Assembly: GCF_900103665.1 (NCBI RefSeq)
Contig: NZ_FNGY01000011.1
Location: 1 to 64,000, forward strand
Length of the DNA: 64,000 bases
Reading direction: 5' to 3'
From: Pedobacter steynii
GTDB taxonomy: Bacteria > Bacteroidota > Bacteroidia > Sphingobacteriales > Sphingobacteriaceae
Each line of letters starts with the position of its first letter. Position 1 is the stretch's first letter. Below are positions 36,701 to 45,048 of this stretch, piece by piece. Under the pieces are notes generated by a model. That model saw nothing but the letters and a program-made list of their open reading frames with translations, was not told the origin of the DNA and did not search any database. Made by a program: the position numbers and the translations under genes.

Positions 36701-37145
36701 GTATAGGTTTACCGCCCTCGTCGACGACCTTCCCTTTAATGTCAATTATTTTAAGTCTTTTATCAAAAAAAAGCTCAGGAAGTCCTTCCTTCTTTTTAAT
36801 AGAGATCACTTTACCGTTAATTTCATAAGCCAGATCAAGCCCGTCCAGTGATTTTTTAAGTGCATCTTCAATACTGGCATTCCTTATGACAACATTTATC
36901 TTTTGTGTTTGGTTCAGTGTTTTAACATCATAAATAAAGCTATAGCCACTTTGTTTCCGTATTTCCTTTAAAACAGTTTCCAAAGATGCATTGCGCTGGT
37001 TTATAGTAATGCGCTGGCCAAATGTCGCTGCACTGACCTGCATTAGAGATGCTATTAATATTACGGTGGTTAATCGCATAATTAGCAAGATTTTATGGCA
37101 TAGGGCATTAGGTATACCCCATTTCACGGTATATTTTTTATACAT
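33714..37145 (-). CDS. SusC/RagA-family TonB-dependent transporter with STN domain (PUL3)
   Basis: About 1143 residues from the ATG at 37145 (MYKKYTVKWG); the frame is open to 37232 but the extra residues look non-coding. Signal segment MRLTTVILIASLMQVSAATF, STN (ASLETVLKEIRKQSGYSFIY), CarboxypepD_reg-like domain, SusC motif EVVVVGYGTQKKSNLTGA, plug (VSVLKDAASAAIYGARASFG) and a barrel ending SFGINVNF. It imports PUL3 oligosaccharide, presumably sulfated given the linked sulfatase. Confidence 0.95.
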   Translation of the reverse strand: MYKKYTVKWGIPNALCHKILLIMRLTTVILIASLMQVSAATFGQRITINQRNASLETVLKEIRKQSGYSFIYDVKTLNQTQKINVVIRNASIEDALKKSLDGLDLAYEINGKVISIKKKEGLPELFFDKRLKIIDIKGKVVDEGGKPIPSVSILIKGTKKGTYTNENGDFSISILNGEQEIIVSAVGFVTQTIIVGNQTSINIVLKENKSELSEVVVVGYGTQKKSNLTGAVSVVSMDKVLGDRPVANVGSALQGAVPGLTVSGGANPGASKSINIRGITSINGGSPLILVDNVVTTNLDLINPADIETVSVLKDAASAAIYGARASFGVVIITTKKGKKNQKTQLTYNGNFAFEKPIDIPEKASPIETIQGYKDMGYTTYWSGQNVDKWLGLIKQYNANPGNFPEAGWVEDEGYRYFLKSNDEIKDMTSGAASKYIHNISASGGSEHIAYRFSLGRTSEDGILITNKDAYKRTNVSAYVNADINRWVATSLDVKYANGYRTTPKNSGEFGLFGTSHPSYYPKDSLPYNGVMYPVNTPSNIIRNSDLESWLNKNTRVFSRTELSPLNGLKGYLEYTYETNIQDHKWYNNLYWLQRGVENALDPSDQSTAYFKEISQMTYKSLNAYLTHEKTFLKSHTIKLTAGFNQEESTSEGLSSKNYYMISNGLPSISGGTGIIESKDRFNEYAIRSGFYRLNYNFKDKYLLEANGRYDGSSKFPADHRYGFFPSVSAGWVLSRESFMESFSHWMNTLKVRASYGSLGNQSIDDYQFYSVMSPYQPFWISNGLRPTSLTTPGLVRKDFTWEKVNTIDIGVDVAFLGDRFSANFDWYERNTLGMLAPGLDFPAVVGVKAPLQNAADLKTKGWEFSIQWRDKIGDWRYSAAFNLYNSRSVITRYRNENKVLSDYYEGMELGEVWGYVTDGFYTADDFEANGALKKDVVAIQGVISHEGDIKYKNLMDDSNSTNQIDIGNGTLTNSGDRKVIGNNSPRYNFGFNASVGWKNLDLSILLQGVAKRDYWIGGDLMFPHAGKFSTFNKYQLDYWTPEHKDAYYGRLYKDAGESHAVNQRVQTKFLQNASYLRVKNVSLSYVVPKSWFGKIPVTGARIFFSGENMLTFTKLIPGLDPELLSWQYPQMATYSFGINVNF

Positions 37146-37154
37146 TTGATAAGT

Positions 37155-37271
37155 TTGGTTATGTAGTATGCCTTTACTTTCCACGGCGGGGCAACTACTG
37201 GTTACAGTTGATAATTTATTGGCTGGCGCCAAACATCAACCAGGTCTTACTATAAGGTCTGGTTGTTTTTT
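37155..37271 (+). ncRNA. Predicted cis-antisense RNA over the susC leader (DonS-like), PUL3
   Basis: A perfect -7 box TACATTTG (37141-37148) on the plus strand overlaps the susC start codon. A strong plus-facing terminator ends at 37271. The implied RNA is about 115 nt, nearly the same length as the PUL1 candidate. A -33 box is not evident. It is predicted from architecture, not shown. Confidence 0.35.
37237..37271 (+). terminator. Plus-facing intrinsic terminator in the fecR-susC gap (PUL3)
   Basis: A 12-bp stem including two G-U pairs, CAACCAGGTCTT (37237-37248) with AAGGTCTGGTTG (37254-37265), 5-nt loop, then six T (37266-37271) on the plus strand only. Confidence 0.65.
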
Positions 37272-37355
37272 CCACTTTTTCTATTGTAAGTTTTTAGCTA
37301 TAGTTCCTTTCTTTTTATGGTTCATCATGCGATGTTTTAAATAGGCTGATGAATA

Positions 37356-38537
37356 TTATTTATTTATGTAAATTTTCTTCCCTTCGATCTTAAACTTTAC
37401 CAATCCGGCAGATTCTATTGATTTCAAAACAGAGGACAGTTTTTCATTTCTCGAAACCCATCCCCCTATTTCCATATCATCAGGGACCGAAGCATTGTAA
37501 ATGATTTCTACATCGTACCATCTGGCAATTTTTCGCATCGCAACTTTAAAGTTTATATGGTTCAGATATAATTCTCCATTCTTCCAATCTGTAATACTTT
37601 CTATATTGACTTCTTCAACTTTGATTTTACCGCTGTTATTCAGGGCCTGCTCACCCGGTTTTATGATTTGTTTATTTATACCGTCAGTTACTTTAACGGA
37701 ACCTTCCAACAATGTAGTTGCAATTATCGGTTCGTCTGCGTAGGCATTCACGTTAAAATGTGTTCCCAACACCTCTACGCGCTGTCCTTTACTTTCTACA
37801 ACAAAAGGATGCGTTTTATCTTTGGCAACTTCAAAATAAGCTTCTCCTTCAAGTTTTACCAAACGCGCGCTGTGCCCACGCTCCATAAGGCCGGCAGAAT
37901 AAGTTAAACTTGAGGCAGCGTTAAGCCAAACTTTACTTTTATCAGGGAGGGTTAAAATATAAGTTTCACCTTTAGCTGTACTTAGGGTATTGATTTGATT
38001 AAGATTATCATTGGTTTCTTTGACCTCATAAACAAGCTGCCCGTCTGCTGTTTTCGTTACACTGATACCGGTTTCTTTGGCAATTTGACCATTTGCAGCA
38101 TCGGATAATCTAATTTTTTTTCCATTGGCCAAAGTAAGGGTAGCGCCTTGTTTGCCTGGGGCAATATCCTCTGATACTGAAACAAGTTCAGGAGTATGAT
38201 CAGGATCAGGGGATGTATAAAACCAAATGCAGAAAGCAATAGCGACTAGTGCAGCTGTGGCAGCAGCTATGCGGGGCCACAGCCTGAAGGTTTTTGGGGT
38301 AGCATATCTTTTATGAAATTCGACCAGTGATAACTCTGTATCAAAACCATTCATTACTTTCAGATCAGAAAATACATTGGTTTTATTGTTAAATGAATCA
38401 AACATACGTTTAAACGAAGCATCCCCTATCAGTTTTGCCTCCAGTTCAGCTTTCTGCCGAACGTTCAATTTACCTTCATGATATGCTGCAATCAGATCTG
38501 CCAATTGCAATAGATTATCGGTTTCGTTCAAGTTCAT
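37356..38537 (-). CDS. FecR-family anti-sigma factor (PUL3)
   Basis: About 393 residues from MNLNETDN at 38537 (open to 38573). Cytoplasmic N-terminus, one membrane segment (RIAAATAALVAIAFCIWFY, about 92-112), FecR domain (LSTAKGETYILTLPDKSKVW, AYFEVAKDKTHPF) and C-terminal DUF4974-like domain (INFKVAMRKIARWYDVEIIY). It relays the SusC signal to the ECF sigma. 79 bp separate it from the sigma gene. Confidence 0.93.
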   Translation of the reverse strand: MNLNETDNLLQLADLIAAYHEGKLNVRQKAELEAKLIGDASFKRMFDSFNNKTNVFSDLKVMNGFDTELSLVEFHKRYATPKTFRLWPRIAAATAALVAIAFCIWFYTSPDPDHTPELVSVSEDIAPGKQGATLTLANGKKIRLSDAANGQIAKETGISVTKTADGQLVYEVKETNDNLNQINTLSTAKGETYILTLPDKSKVWLNAASSLTYSAGLMERGHSARLVKLEGEAYFEVAKDKTHPFVVESKGQRVEVLGTHFNVNAYADEPIIATTLLEGSVKVTDGINKQIIKPGEQALNNSGKIKVEEVNIESITDWKNGELYLNHINFKVAMRKIARWYDVEIIYNASVPDDMEIGGWVSRNEKLSSVLKSIESAGLVKFKIEGKKIYINK

Positions 38538-38616
38538 CTGGGTTGATTTTACTATGAAACGACGCGAGTGCAAATTGTCCCGAATAAAAAATAAGATTTT
38601 CAGAAAAAAATTAAGA

Positions 38617-39162
38617 TTAGCGTCCTGTGCTCCCTGCCAGCAACAAGAACATCAGAAAAAGATCTAATGGGATTTTGGATTTTAAGGTGGCTATTCCTGT
38701 TGATTTGAGGTTTCTTACCGTTTTTTCGGATAAGCCCAGCGTCGCTGCAATATCTTCATTCTTCATGCCTTCGAAATAACTCATTTCAATAATTTTTCCT
38801 GAATGCCCCGGCAGTTCTTTGATTTCCACCAATATTTTTCTGAGTACCTCGGCCCTCACCAATTCAAAGTCATAAGACCCTTCATCTTTCCAGGTTAAGC
38901 TAAATTCAAACTGCCGCTCTTTAGCATGTTTATTCTGCTTTAAATAATCCAGGCTGGCATTTCGGACAGCCGTGTACAGCCATGCTCTGGCATTATCCGT
39001 TTCGTTAAACTCCCGTTTACTCAGAATCAGTTTGGTAAAGACTTCCTCAACAACATCTTTAGCTGTTTCTACGTCCCCCACCATCTTCAAGGAGAAAAAG
39101 CACAATGCCTGAAAATAAGTCCGGTACATATTATTAAAGTGCTCTTCCGATGGTATTGACAT
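38617..39162 (-). CDS. ECF RNA polymerase sigma factor (PUL3)
   Basis: 181 residues; region 2 (about 12-80; DVETAKDVVEEVFTKLILSK) and region 4 (about 118-165; MSYFEGMKNEDIAATLGLSE, then KTVRNLKSTGIATLKS). The C-terminus is a hydrophobic tail (LDLFLMFLLLAG). It is the first gene of PUL3. Confidence 0.93.
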   Translation of the reverse strand: MSIPSEEHFNNMYRTYFQALCFFSLKMVGDVETAKDVVEEVFTKLILSKREFNETDNARAWLYTAVRNASLDYLKQNKHAKERQFEFSLTWKDEGSYDFELVRAEVLRKILVEIKELPGHSGKIIEMSYFEGMKNEDIAATLGLSEKTVRNLKSTGIATLKSKIPLDLFLMFLLLAGSTGR

Positions 39163-39379
39163 TACGCTTTAGTATTACCCGATTAATTTCACCTATCTAA
39201 TATACGGCATTTGTTGCCGCCAAAGCTGTATATAATATTCGATATTCTCAAATGAGAAAATTAAATCGTCCAGGTAATTTAACAGGAAATATTAAAGCAC
39301 AGCAGCAAGATTTTAGAGGCCGAAAATTAGCCAATCCATAAAAACGGTAAGACACTAAAAATCAAATATTTGAATAAAA

Positions 39380-39413
39380 AAAGAGAGAATCTCATTTCTG
39401 AAATTCTCTCTTT
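39380..39413 (-). terminator. Rho-independent terminator downstream of the GH2 region
   Basis: 11-bp perfect arms AAAGAGAGAAT (39380-39390) and complement (39403-39413). On the minus strand the stem is followed by a T-rich tract, so it ends transcription coming from GH2 and the remnant gene. Confidence 0.75.
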
Positions 39414-39449
39414 CTGTTGTGCTCCTAGATACATATCTCACGAACTCCT

Positions 39450-39596
39450 TTATAAAGGACATGAGAAATACGCATTTAAAGCTCCATATATCCTTTTCTT
39501 TTTAGAACCAGCAACCGTTTCTGCTGCCATTGCACTGCCTGATATAGACAATGCTCCGGCAACTAAACCAATGCCTTTTACAATTCTCTTCTTTTC
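39450..39596 (-). pseudogene. Frameshifted 5' remnant of an exported-protein gene
   Basis: The minus-strand frame gives EKKRIVKGIGLVAGALSISG then SAMAAETVAGSKKK and stops after about 48 codons. The first 22 residues look like a signal peptide cut after SAMA. The only nearby ATG, 3 nt after the GH2 stop codon, is in another frame and hits a stop after six codons. This suggests a small indel at the start and loss of the rest of the gene. Its origin is not recognised. Confidence 0.45.
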
Positions 39597-39598
39597 AT

Positions 39599-42529
39599 TT
39601 ATTTATCTTTAAAGAGTGTTACTTCTGCCAGTCCAGCCCTACCCTCGCTTGCAGATAATATGGAGACTCTGAAATACTTGATTGTTTTCTTGAAACGAAC
39701 GGGTTTAAAGTCCCAGCCTGTACATTCCTTTTCGTACACCGGTTCCCAGGTTTTACCGTCTGAGGATACCTCTACCTTATGACGATACTTTGAACTATCT
39801 TTTTGAAATCTTACCCGACTTCCAACCACCGTTGTTGATTCTTTCAAGGTCAAAGTAACCACTTGAGGAACTTGATCCTGATTGGCTATCCACCAGCTGT
39901 AATCATTGCCATCTAATAAATTTGTTGTTGGAAAATCAGGATGAGAAGATGTTGTAGAAACATTGCTTATCTCCACTTTGGGTTTAGTAAGAAAACCTTT
40001 ATCCCATTTGGTAGGCTTCACTATTGCACCATCTTCTTCCCGCCCTTTAAACTCGCCATGTGTACCATCCGGCAAATGCATCCCTTTGTATGCGACTGTG
40101 TTTATGGTTAACAGGCCTGCTTTCATTCCCTTTGATTCAACCTGGATTTCTATTTTTCCCGCTTTTTTGGATGTTCTGATAAATGCGAAGCCAATCCCTG
40201 CCTCTACAGCCTGAGGATTGATTTCCACTCTCGATATACCGTCACCAATCAAGGTACCCTCGCCTTTAACCCGAATAAAAATTTCAGATTTTGCATCATG
40301 AACTACTGAACCATTGGCATCGCAGATTTTGAAATAAACGGGAATCATATCTGATCCATCTGCTACAGGAGTGATATGGTGATCAGGAACAACAATCTCA
40401 ATGTGATCGGCCTTACCTGCCGTCCGAACTGCGTGCTCCGTCACCTTTTTCCCATTTATATATCCTATGGCCTTCAATTCTCCTGGTTCAAAACCTCCGG
40501 CATCGAACACAAAACTGGGACTCCCACCCTTAGCTACGATATGAGGATACACCTTCGCTCGTTCAGCACGGGTCTGTTTCCCAATCAGCTTATTGTTTCT
40601 ATACAACTCAACCGCATCACAATTTGAATAAACTGTGATTTCGGAAGTTGAGGTTTTGTACTTGCCGGATGAGTTAAAGGAAGCAACAAATACCACCGGT
40701 CCCTCATACAGTCCCTTTTGCGAAATTCCACTAGGCCGCATGCTCTGCATCATATAATAGGCAAACTTCGGATACCGATTCACATCTACTACTCCTGAAT
40801 ACATCGTTTCTTCCTCTGCACCCCTGGTATAATCGTTGTAACTCCACATAAAATGTCCTCCCATCCGAGGATTGGCATCCAGCATACACCAATCAAAATA
40901 TCCGTCACCGTTCAATTGCCTCAAACGGCTACGCCCTTGCCGCATCTGTTCATACTCGTTTTCAACCATGCTTACGCGGGGTTTTTCCCCCACACCATCT
41001 CCCCATTCCCTTGAAAAAAGTGGTTTAATAGCAATCTGATCTTCCAAATAATTACTCATCACGCTCCCATCTTTAGGGAACTTGCTGACCTGCTTATAGA
41101 AAACATCATAATAAGGTTCTGTTTCTTCATGGCTAAAATAGTCGCCGGCTGTATAAAGCTGATCTCCCGGATACTCTTCATGCGCTGCATCAAAAATACG
41201 TTTGACAACTTGTAGAGGGTAGCTTGTCTCATTCAGTGCCGTTTCCCATAATATAATAGAAGCTCTATTCCGATCCCTTCTGATCATGTTTCGCGTTATA
41301 GATTCGAGGCGATCAGCAAATACTGGATTTTCATTGAAAATCTGCCAACCCGGCACACATTCCACAACCAGCAGTCCATATTTATCGCAAGCGGCCAAAA
41401 AAGCCGGATCCTGAGGATAATGCGCTGCTCTCACCGCGTTGTATCCTCCTTTTTTCATCTCAATAACATCCCGCTCCTGCATTGAATTTGACGCAGCATC
41501 ACCGACGTTAGGAAAAGCTTCATGACGATTGGCGCCTACCAGATACAGGTGCTTTCCATTGATAAAGAAACCTTCATCACGGGTAAACTTAATTGTTCTG
41601 ACGCCTATCTTTTCTGTTCGAATATCTACAACTTTTCCATCCTCAAACAATACCTGACTCTCCAACGAATACAAATAAGGTGTATATGGGTACCATAATT
41701 TAGGATTAATCAAATTCAGATCCTGCTCAATCAACGTATGCTTATTTGCTCCCAAATGAAATTTGCTTTTGTTGCTGGCCACTACTTTTCCGTTTGCATC
41801 TTTAAGCAGGGTCTGCAAATATCCTTCTTTCGCAGTGGCATACGAATTGGCAACTTCGGTTTTCACATGAACGAGTGACCGCTTCTCATTTACTTGCGGA
41901 TAGGTTACAAAGACGCCACTTGCCCTGGTACTATGTTCAGACAATTCACTTGTAATATGAAGTTTATCTGTCACAGTCAAATTTGCATCACGATAAATAC
42001 CGCTGTAATAGTAAAAATCTAATCGATCTTGCGGTTTGCCAGGGGGAGTCAGCGGATCATATTCTGCCGAAACACGAACAGCGATCACATTATTTTCATT
42101 GTTGAATTTTACTTTGTCCGAAACATCCATGGTAAATCCCACATATCCCCCGTGATGGATACCGACACTTTCTCCGTTTACAAACACTTCGCTGTTGCTC
42201 ATAATTCCTTCAAAATTGAGAAGAACCTGCTTATCAGCCTGATCTTTGGATAGTTTAAAGTAACGACGGTACCATCCGACACCGTCATAGATAATATCAG
42301 CTCCGTTGTGTTTCTTTTCCAATTGCATGATATGTGGTAAAACTACCGGCATCCATTTTGAATCGTCATAATTGAGCATCTGGGCCTGCTTCGCATCGCC
42401 CCTATAAAATGCCCAACCTGTACTCAGGTTATAATCTACCCTCGGTTTTTTACTTTTACTGTTTGCTTCACCAATCTGCGTCAATATGATGATCGCAAGA
42501 ACAATGCATTTTTGAAATACTCTAGACAT
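39599..42529 (-). CDS. Glycoside hydrolase family 2 enzyme with C-terminal discoidin domain
   Basis: 976 residues with signal peptide (about 1-24). An N-terminal jelly-roll (about 35-185), an immunoglobulin-like domain (about 190-305) and a TIM barrel (about 310-600) carry the catalytic pair: acid/base Glu434 in WETALNETSY and nucleophile Glu508 in FSREWGDG. The motif GGYNAVRAAHYPQDP is GH2-typical. DUF4982/C-terminal Ig-like domains (about 610-830) and an F5/8-type-C (discoidin) domain (about 855-976) follow. Exo-beta-galactosidase or a related beta-glycosidase activity is likely; the sugar is not determinable. It sits upstream of PUL3, separated by a remnant and a terminator. Confidence 0.9.
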   Translation of the reverse strand: MSRVFQKCIVLAIIILTQIGEANSKSKKPRVDYNLSTGWAFYRGDAKQAQMLNYDDSKWMPVVLPHIMQLEKKHNGADIIYDGVGWYRRYFKLSKDQADKQVLLNFEGIMSNSEVFVNGESVGIHHGGYVGFTMDVSDKVKFNNENNVIAVRVSAEYDPLTPPGKPQDRLDFYYYSGIYRDANLTVTDKLHITSELSEHSTRASGVFVTYPQVNEKRSLVHVKTEVANSYATAKEGYLQTLLKDANGKVVASNKSKFHLGANKHTLIEQDLNLINPKLWYPYTPYLYSLESQVLFEDGKVVDIRTEKIGVRTIKFTRDEGFFINGKHLYLVGANRHEAFPNVGDAASNSMQERDVIEMKKGGYNAVRAAHYPQDPAFLAACDKYGLLVVECVPGWQIFNENPVFADRLESITRNMIRRDRNRASIILWETALNETSYPLQVVKRIFDAAHEEYPGDQLYTAGDYFSHEETEPYYDVFYKQVSKFPKDGSVMSNYLEDQIAIKPLFSREWGDGVGEKPRVSMVENEYEQMRQGRSRLRQLNGDGYFDWCMLDANPRMGGHFMWSYNDYTRGAEEETMYSGVVDVNRYPKFAYYMMQSMRPSGISQKGLYEGPVVFVASFNSSGKYKTSTSEITVYSNCDAVELYRNNKLIGKQTRAERAKVYPHIVAKGGSPSFVFDAGGFEPGELKAIGYINGKKVTEHAVRTAGKADHIEIVVPDHHITPVADGSDMIPVYFKICDANGSVVHDAKSEIFIRVKGEGTLIGDGISRVEINPQAVEAGIGFAFIRTSKKAGKIEIQVESKGMKAGLLTINTVAYKGMHLPDGTHGEFKGREEDGAIVKPTKWDKGFLTKPKVEISNVSTTSSHPDFPTTNLLDGNDYSWWIANQDQVPQVVTLTLKESTTVVGSRVRFQKDSSKYRHKVEVSSDGKTWEPVYEKECTGWDFKPVRFKKTIKYFRVSILSASEGRAGLAEVTLFKDK

Positions 42530-42559
42530 CTTTATTTTATAATCGTTTACTAATAACCC

Positions 42560-42757
42560 TTATCTTCTGAACTCGGCTGAGTTAGGATAGGGTAGCACTT
42601 CTATAGTGTTAATGGTTGCGCCATTAACAGTTTGGCGTAGCCCAAATACGTACACATTCTTCTTAGTTCCAGAATTCAACCAACATTCAGGCAAAAAGAA
42701 CTCACGTTGTGGGCCTGCTTCCCAATGGCGACCGATGTTATGTCCATACTTATGCAT
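42560..42757 (-). pseudogene. C-terminal fragment of a glycosidase (GH35/GH2-like)
   Basis: About 65 codons read KYGHNIGRHWEAGPQREFFL then PECWLNSGTKKNVYVF and end at a stop. This resembles the C-terminal sugar-binding jelly-roll of beta-galactosidase-type enzymes (NGxNxGRYW.xGPQ). No upstream catalytic part is present: the frame joins, at about 42755, the end of an unrelated relic in a different frame. It is read as the tail of a deleted gene. Confidence 0.55.
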
Positions 42758-43066
42758 CTTTTTCCGGGAAAGAAAATTCAACATCGAAAGGCATTTTGTT
42801 GTTGTAAACTAAACGCTCCGGGCCTTCGTTTGCATCGCCTGCAGAACCCCGTCCACGATCAGTTTCTCCAACAAATAATGAATTGTCAATCCCCTATGCC
42901 GTTCTTAATACTCCAGATCGAAAGCCGCTTCTGAATAGGAATGCAGCACCCTGTTCAACTCCGTTTACAGTTTCAAAGAATCCCCCTTGAAATGTGATTC
43001 ATATCTTGATCGCCTACTAATATCTGCCCTTCAAAAGGACCGAAAGCCCCCTGAGGAACTAAAAAA
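42750..43066 (-). pseudogene. Relic of a PQQ/sorbosone-type sugar dehydrogenase-like protein
   Basis: Frames on the minus strand give GAFGPFEGQILVGDQDMNHI, then after a frameshift near 42995 GFFETVNGVEQGAAFLFRSG, a premature TAG at 42894-42896 (probably from a TGG Trp codon), and DNSLFVGETDRGRGSAGDAN with PERLVYNNKMPFDV. This matches the beta-propeller region of secreted PQQ-dependent glucose/sorbosone dehydrogenase-like proteins of Bacteroidota. With at least one frameshift, one nonsense codon and no start, it is non-functional. Confidence 0.7.
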
Positions 43067-44119
43067 ATCAAATGCTTATAATTTCATCTCTAAGACAAAT
43101 ATTCCATTTCAGTCTGAGGGCTACAACATCAAATTTGATTATTAATGATTCAATTTTTGCCCTACACACGTATCTTATAATCCTGATCTTAGTCAATCAA
43201 AAGGAGGGCTAAACAGCCTACCTCTTTACAGGCATTATCAGCAGAAAACAACCAAATTCCTGATACATTCCGGCACCTAACTTAGGTTAATGAGTCAAAA
43301 GTCCAGCCCAATCTTTATTTTCCAGCAAAACAGATTACACAACCGTATAAAAAGATGGATATGATTCTATATAACCAGTCATTTAAATTTGTTGCAAAAC
43401 AGAGCGATAAGTATGAAACTTACTTATAACAATATTCTTAAACCATTCAAATTTTGATCAATACCGAAGTTTTTTTGATAACCAAAAGCGGTCAACAACA
43501 TCAGGTTCTACGTCCTATCTGTTAATCTGGCCCTAAATTTTTGCAAGCCACGAAGACGTAAGAGCATTCTACCGACCTTTCCACAGTTAGCCAATTAAAA
43601 AATTGTCTATTCGCTCCATTTTGCCTGTATATTCCATCGATCAGGCTTAATGCATCTATTCTATATTGGAAAAACAAAAACTACAGGTTCTTTTACGAGC
43701 TATGATCAAACAAAGGCCTTTTGCTTCGATAGCAGGAAATTGTTTTCTTAAAAAATCTCCTATGCTTTTTTAAGGGTACTCCCTTCAACCTGAACTCAAA
43801 AAATTCATAGATAATTTAAGGAAAATGGCTGGGATTAGTGAGTTGCTTACTTTCCTATCACCATAAGTATTCAAACCAAAAGAGCAAATAAAACATTGGA
43901 ATATACAAAAAAAGCATCAGTTTGACAGCTGAATAATAACTAGTTTTGTTCAGGGAAACATCTATTAACACACTATTTACGTGTTGACATTTTAACGTCA
44001 TTATCAAGAAATCTTGTTTTAGTTAGTCATCCTTGCCTCCTTGGCAACGTTTCCCCACAAGCAACCAATTGATTATAGGCGAGCTAAAATAGCCTCAGTT
44101 AAAGTAAAACAACAAAATT
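43067..44119 (+). other. About 1 kb without a recognisable gene
   Basis: No open frame with coding character or recognisable homology was found on either strand. It contains only short open stretches (for example a minus-strand run of about 48 codons around 43525-43670 that I could not identify). It borders relic genes and is probably decayed DNA plus the promoter of the downstream lipoprotein. Confidence 0.5.
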
Positions 44120-44515
44120 ATGATAAAAAATACATTACTAGGTGCAATGTTGATAGTAGCCACCTCTTGCAGCCAAACATCACAGCAAAATGCACAGAAC
44201 GAGAAGAAATCTGGACCAGAAACAGAAAATAGTACCAGCCTACTAATAGGTTCTTGGGTTGAGCCCAACCCGATCAACAAAAATGAAGTACAAGGGATTA
44301 CCATTAGTAATGATGGAACAGCAAAATCTATTAATATGGCAACACTGGTTTATAAAAAATGGTGGAAAGAAGACAATAAATTGGTTTTGGTGGCTGAAAG
44401 TATTGGTAATGGCTCCTCTAGTTTGGACACGACCAAATATGAAATTATAAAATTGAATGACAAAGAGCTGGAATTAAAAGATAGAGCGTTAACGATTTAC
44501 TATAAAAAAAAGTAA
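44120..44515 (+). CDS. Small lipocalin-like lipoprotein
   Basis: 131 residues. Lipobox IVATSC with Cys17 marks a lipoprotein, followed by a low-complexity polar linker and a small beta-barrel-like body (LLIGSWVEPNPINKNEVQGI, LELKDRALTIYYKKK). The GSWV...ITIS pattern is that of Bacteroidota lipocalin-like proteins. The function is unknown. It is transcribed alone with a hairpin about 90 bp downstream. Confidence 0.75.
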   Translation: MIKNTLLGAMLIVATSCSQTSQQNAQNEKKSGPETENSTSLLIGSWVEPNPINKNEVQGITISNDGTAKSINMATLVYKKWWKEDNKLVLVAESIGNGSSSLDTTKYEIIKLNDKELELKDRALTIYYKKK

Positions 44516-44602
44516 AAAACAGCCGCGTTACGCAAAGGCACCAACCGGTAGGCGTTAGGGGGACTTTTGTTTTCGACTATAGAAATTGCCTAAAACGCAA
44601 GA

Positions 44603-44626
44603 AAGCCTTAGATTTCTCTAAGGCTT
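44603..44626. terminator. Hairpin downstream of the lipoprotein gene
   Basis: 9-bp perfect arms AAGCCTTAG (44603-44611) and CTAAGGCTT (44618-44626), 6-nt loop, 88 bp after the lipoprotein stop codon. The trailing sequence is CT-rich rather than a pure T-run. Confidence 0.5.
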
Positions 44627-44632
44627 CTCTCT

Positions 44633-44836
44633 GTGCCCATAGAGGGACTGTTTTCGCATCATTTTATTGATGATTTGAAGAAAATTGCAAACTTAGACAC
44701 GTTGTTTAATAGCGAGCCCCTTAGTAGAGATTTCAAGCTAAGGTATAAGCGATGTTATACTAATCAGGAAAGGAATAACAAGCCTTTAACGCAGATTTGG
44801 GCAGAAAATGGATTTACAAAATACAAGACTGATTAA
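44633..44836 (+). CDS. Short ORF of unknown function (doubtful)
   Basis: 67 codons from a GTG start (PIEGLFSHHFIDDLKKIANL). The composition looks protein-like and polar, with a helical N-terminus, but there is no clear ribosome site or recognised family and it starts right after a hairpin. It may be the tail of a decayed gene. Confidence 0.25.
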   Translation: MPIEGLFSHHFIDDLKKIANLDTLFNSEPLSRDFKLRYKRCYTNQERNNKPLTQIWAENGFTKYKTD

Positions 44837-44897
44837 CCTGATAAAATTTCAGTTTTGTCAAATGGGATGATTTTGCTAGTGATGAAACTACAAAATC

Positions 44898-44943
44898 ATC
44901 CCTACTAGAGATAGTCAATTTCCGATCCGTCACTAGTAGGGAT
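44898..44943. repeat. 11-bp inverted repeat in the spacer before abiE
   Basis: ATCCCTACTAG (44898-44908) and CTAGTAGGGAT (44933-44943), perfect, with a 24-nt loop, about 105 bp beyond the end of the toxin gene. Possible terminator or boundary motif of the defence island; no T-run. Confidence 0.4.
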
Positions 44944-45048
44944 AAATTAGCAACTCCATAACACGTTGATATAACTTTTGGATCAGTCAGTGTCGTATCC
45001 AGTTATATTTTGAGGAAGAATTATCTTAACTATAAGAGTAAAAGGATG

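Noticed and set aside
39370..39612. 80-codon plus-strand ORF
   Set aside because: It is the complement of the terminator and of the minus-strand signal-peptide remnant.
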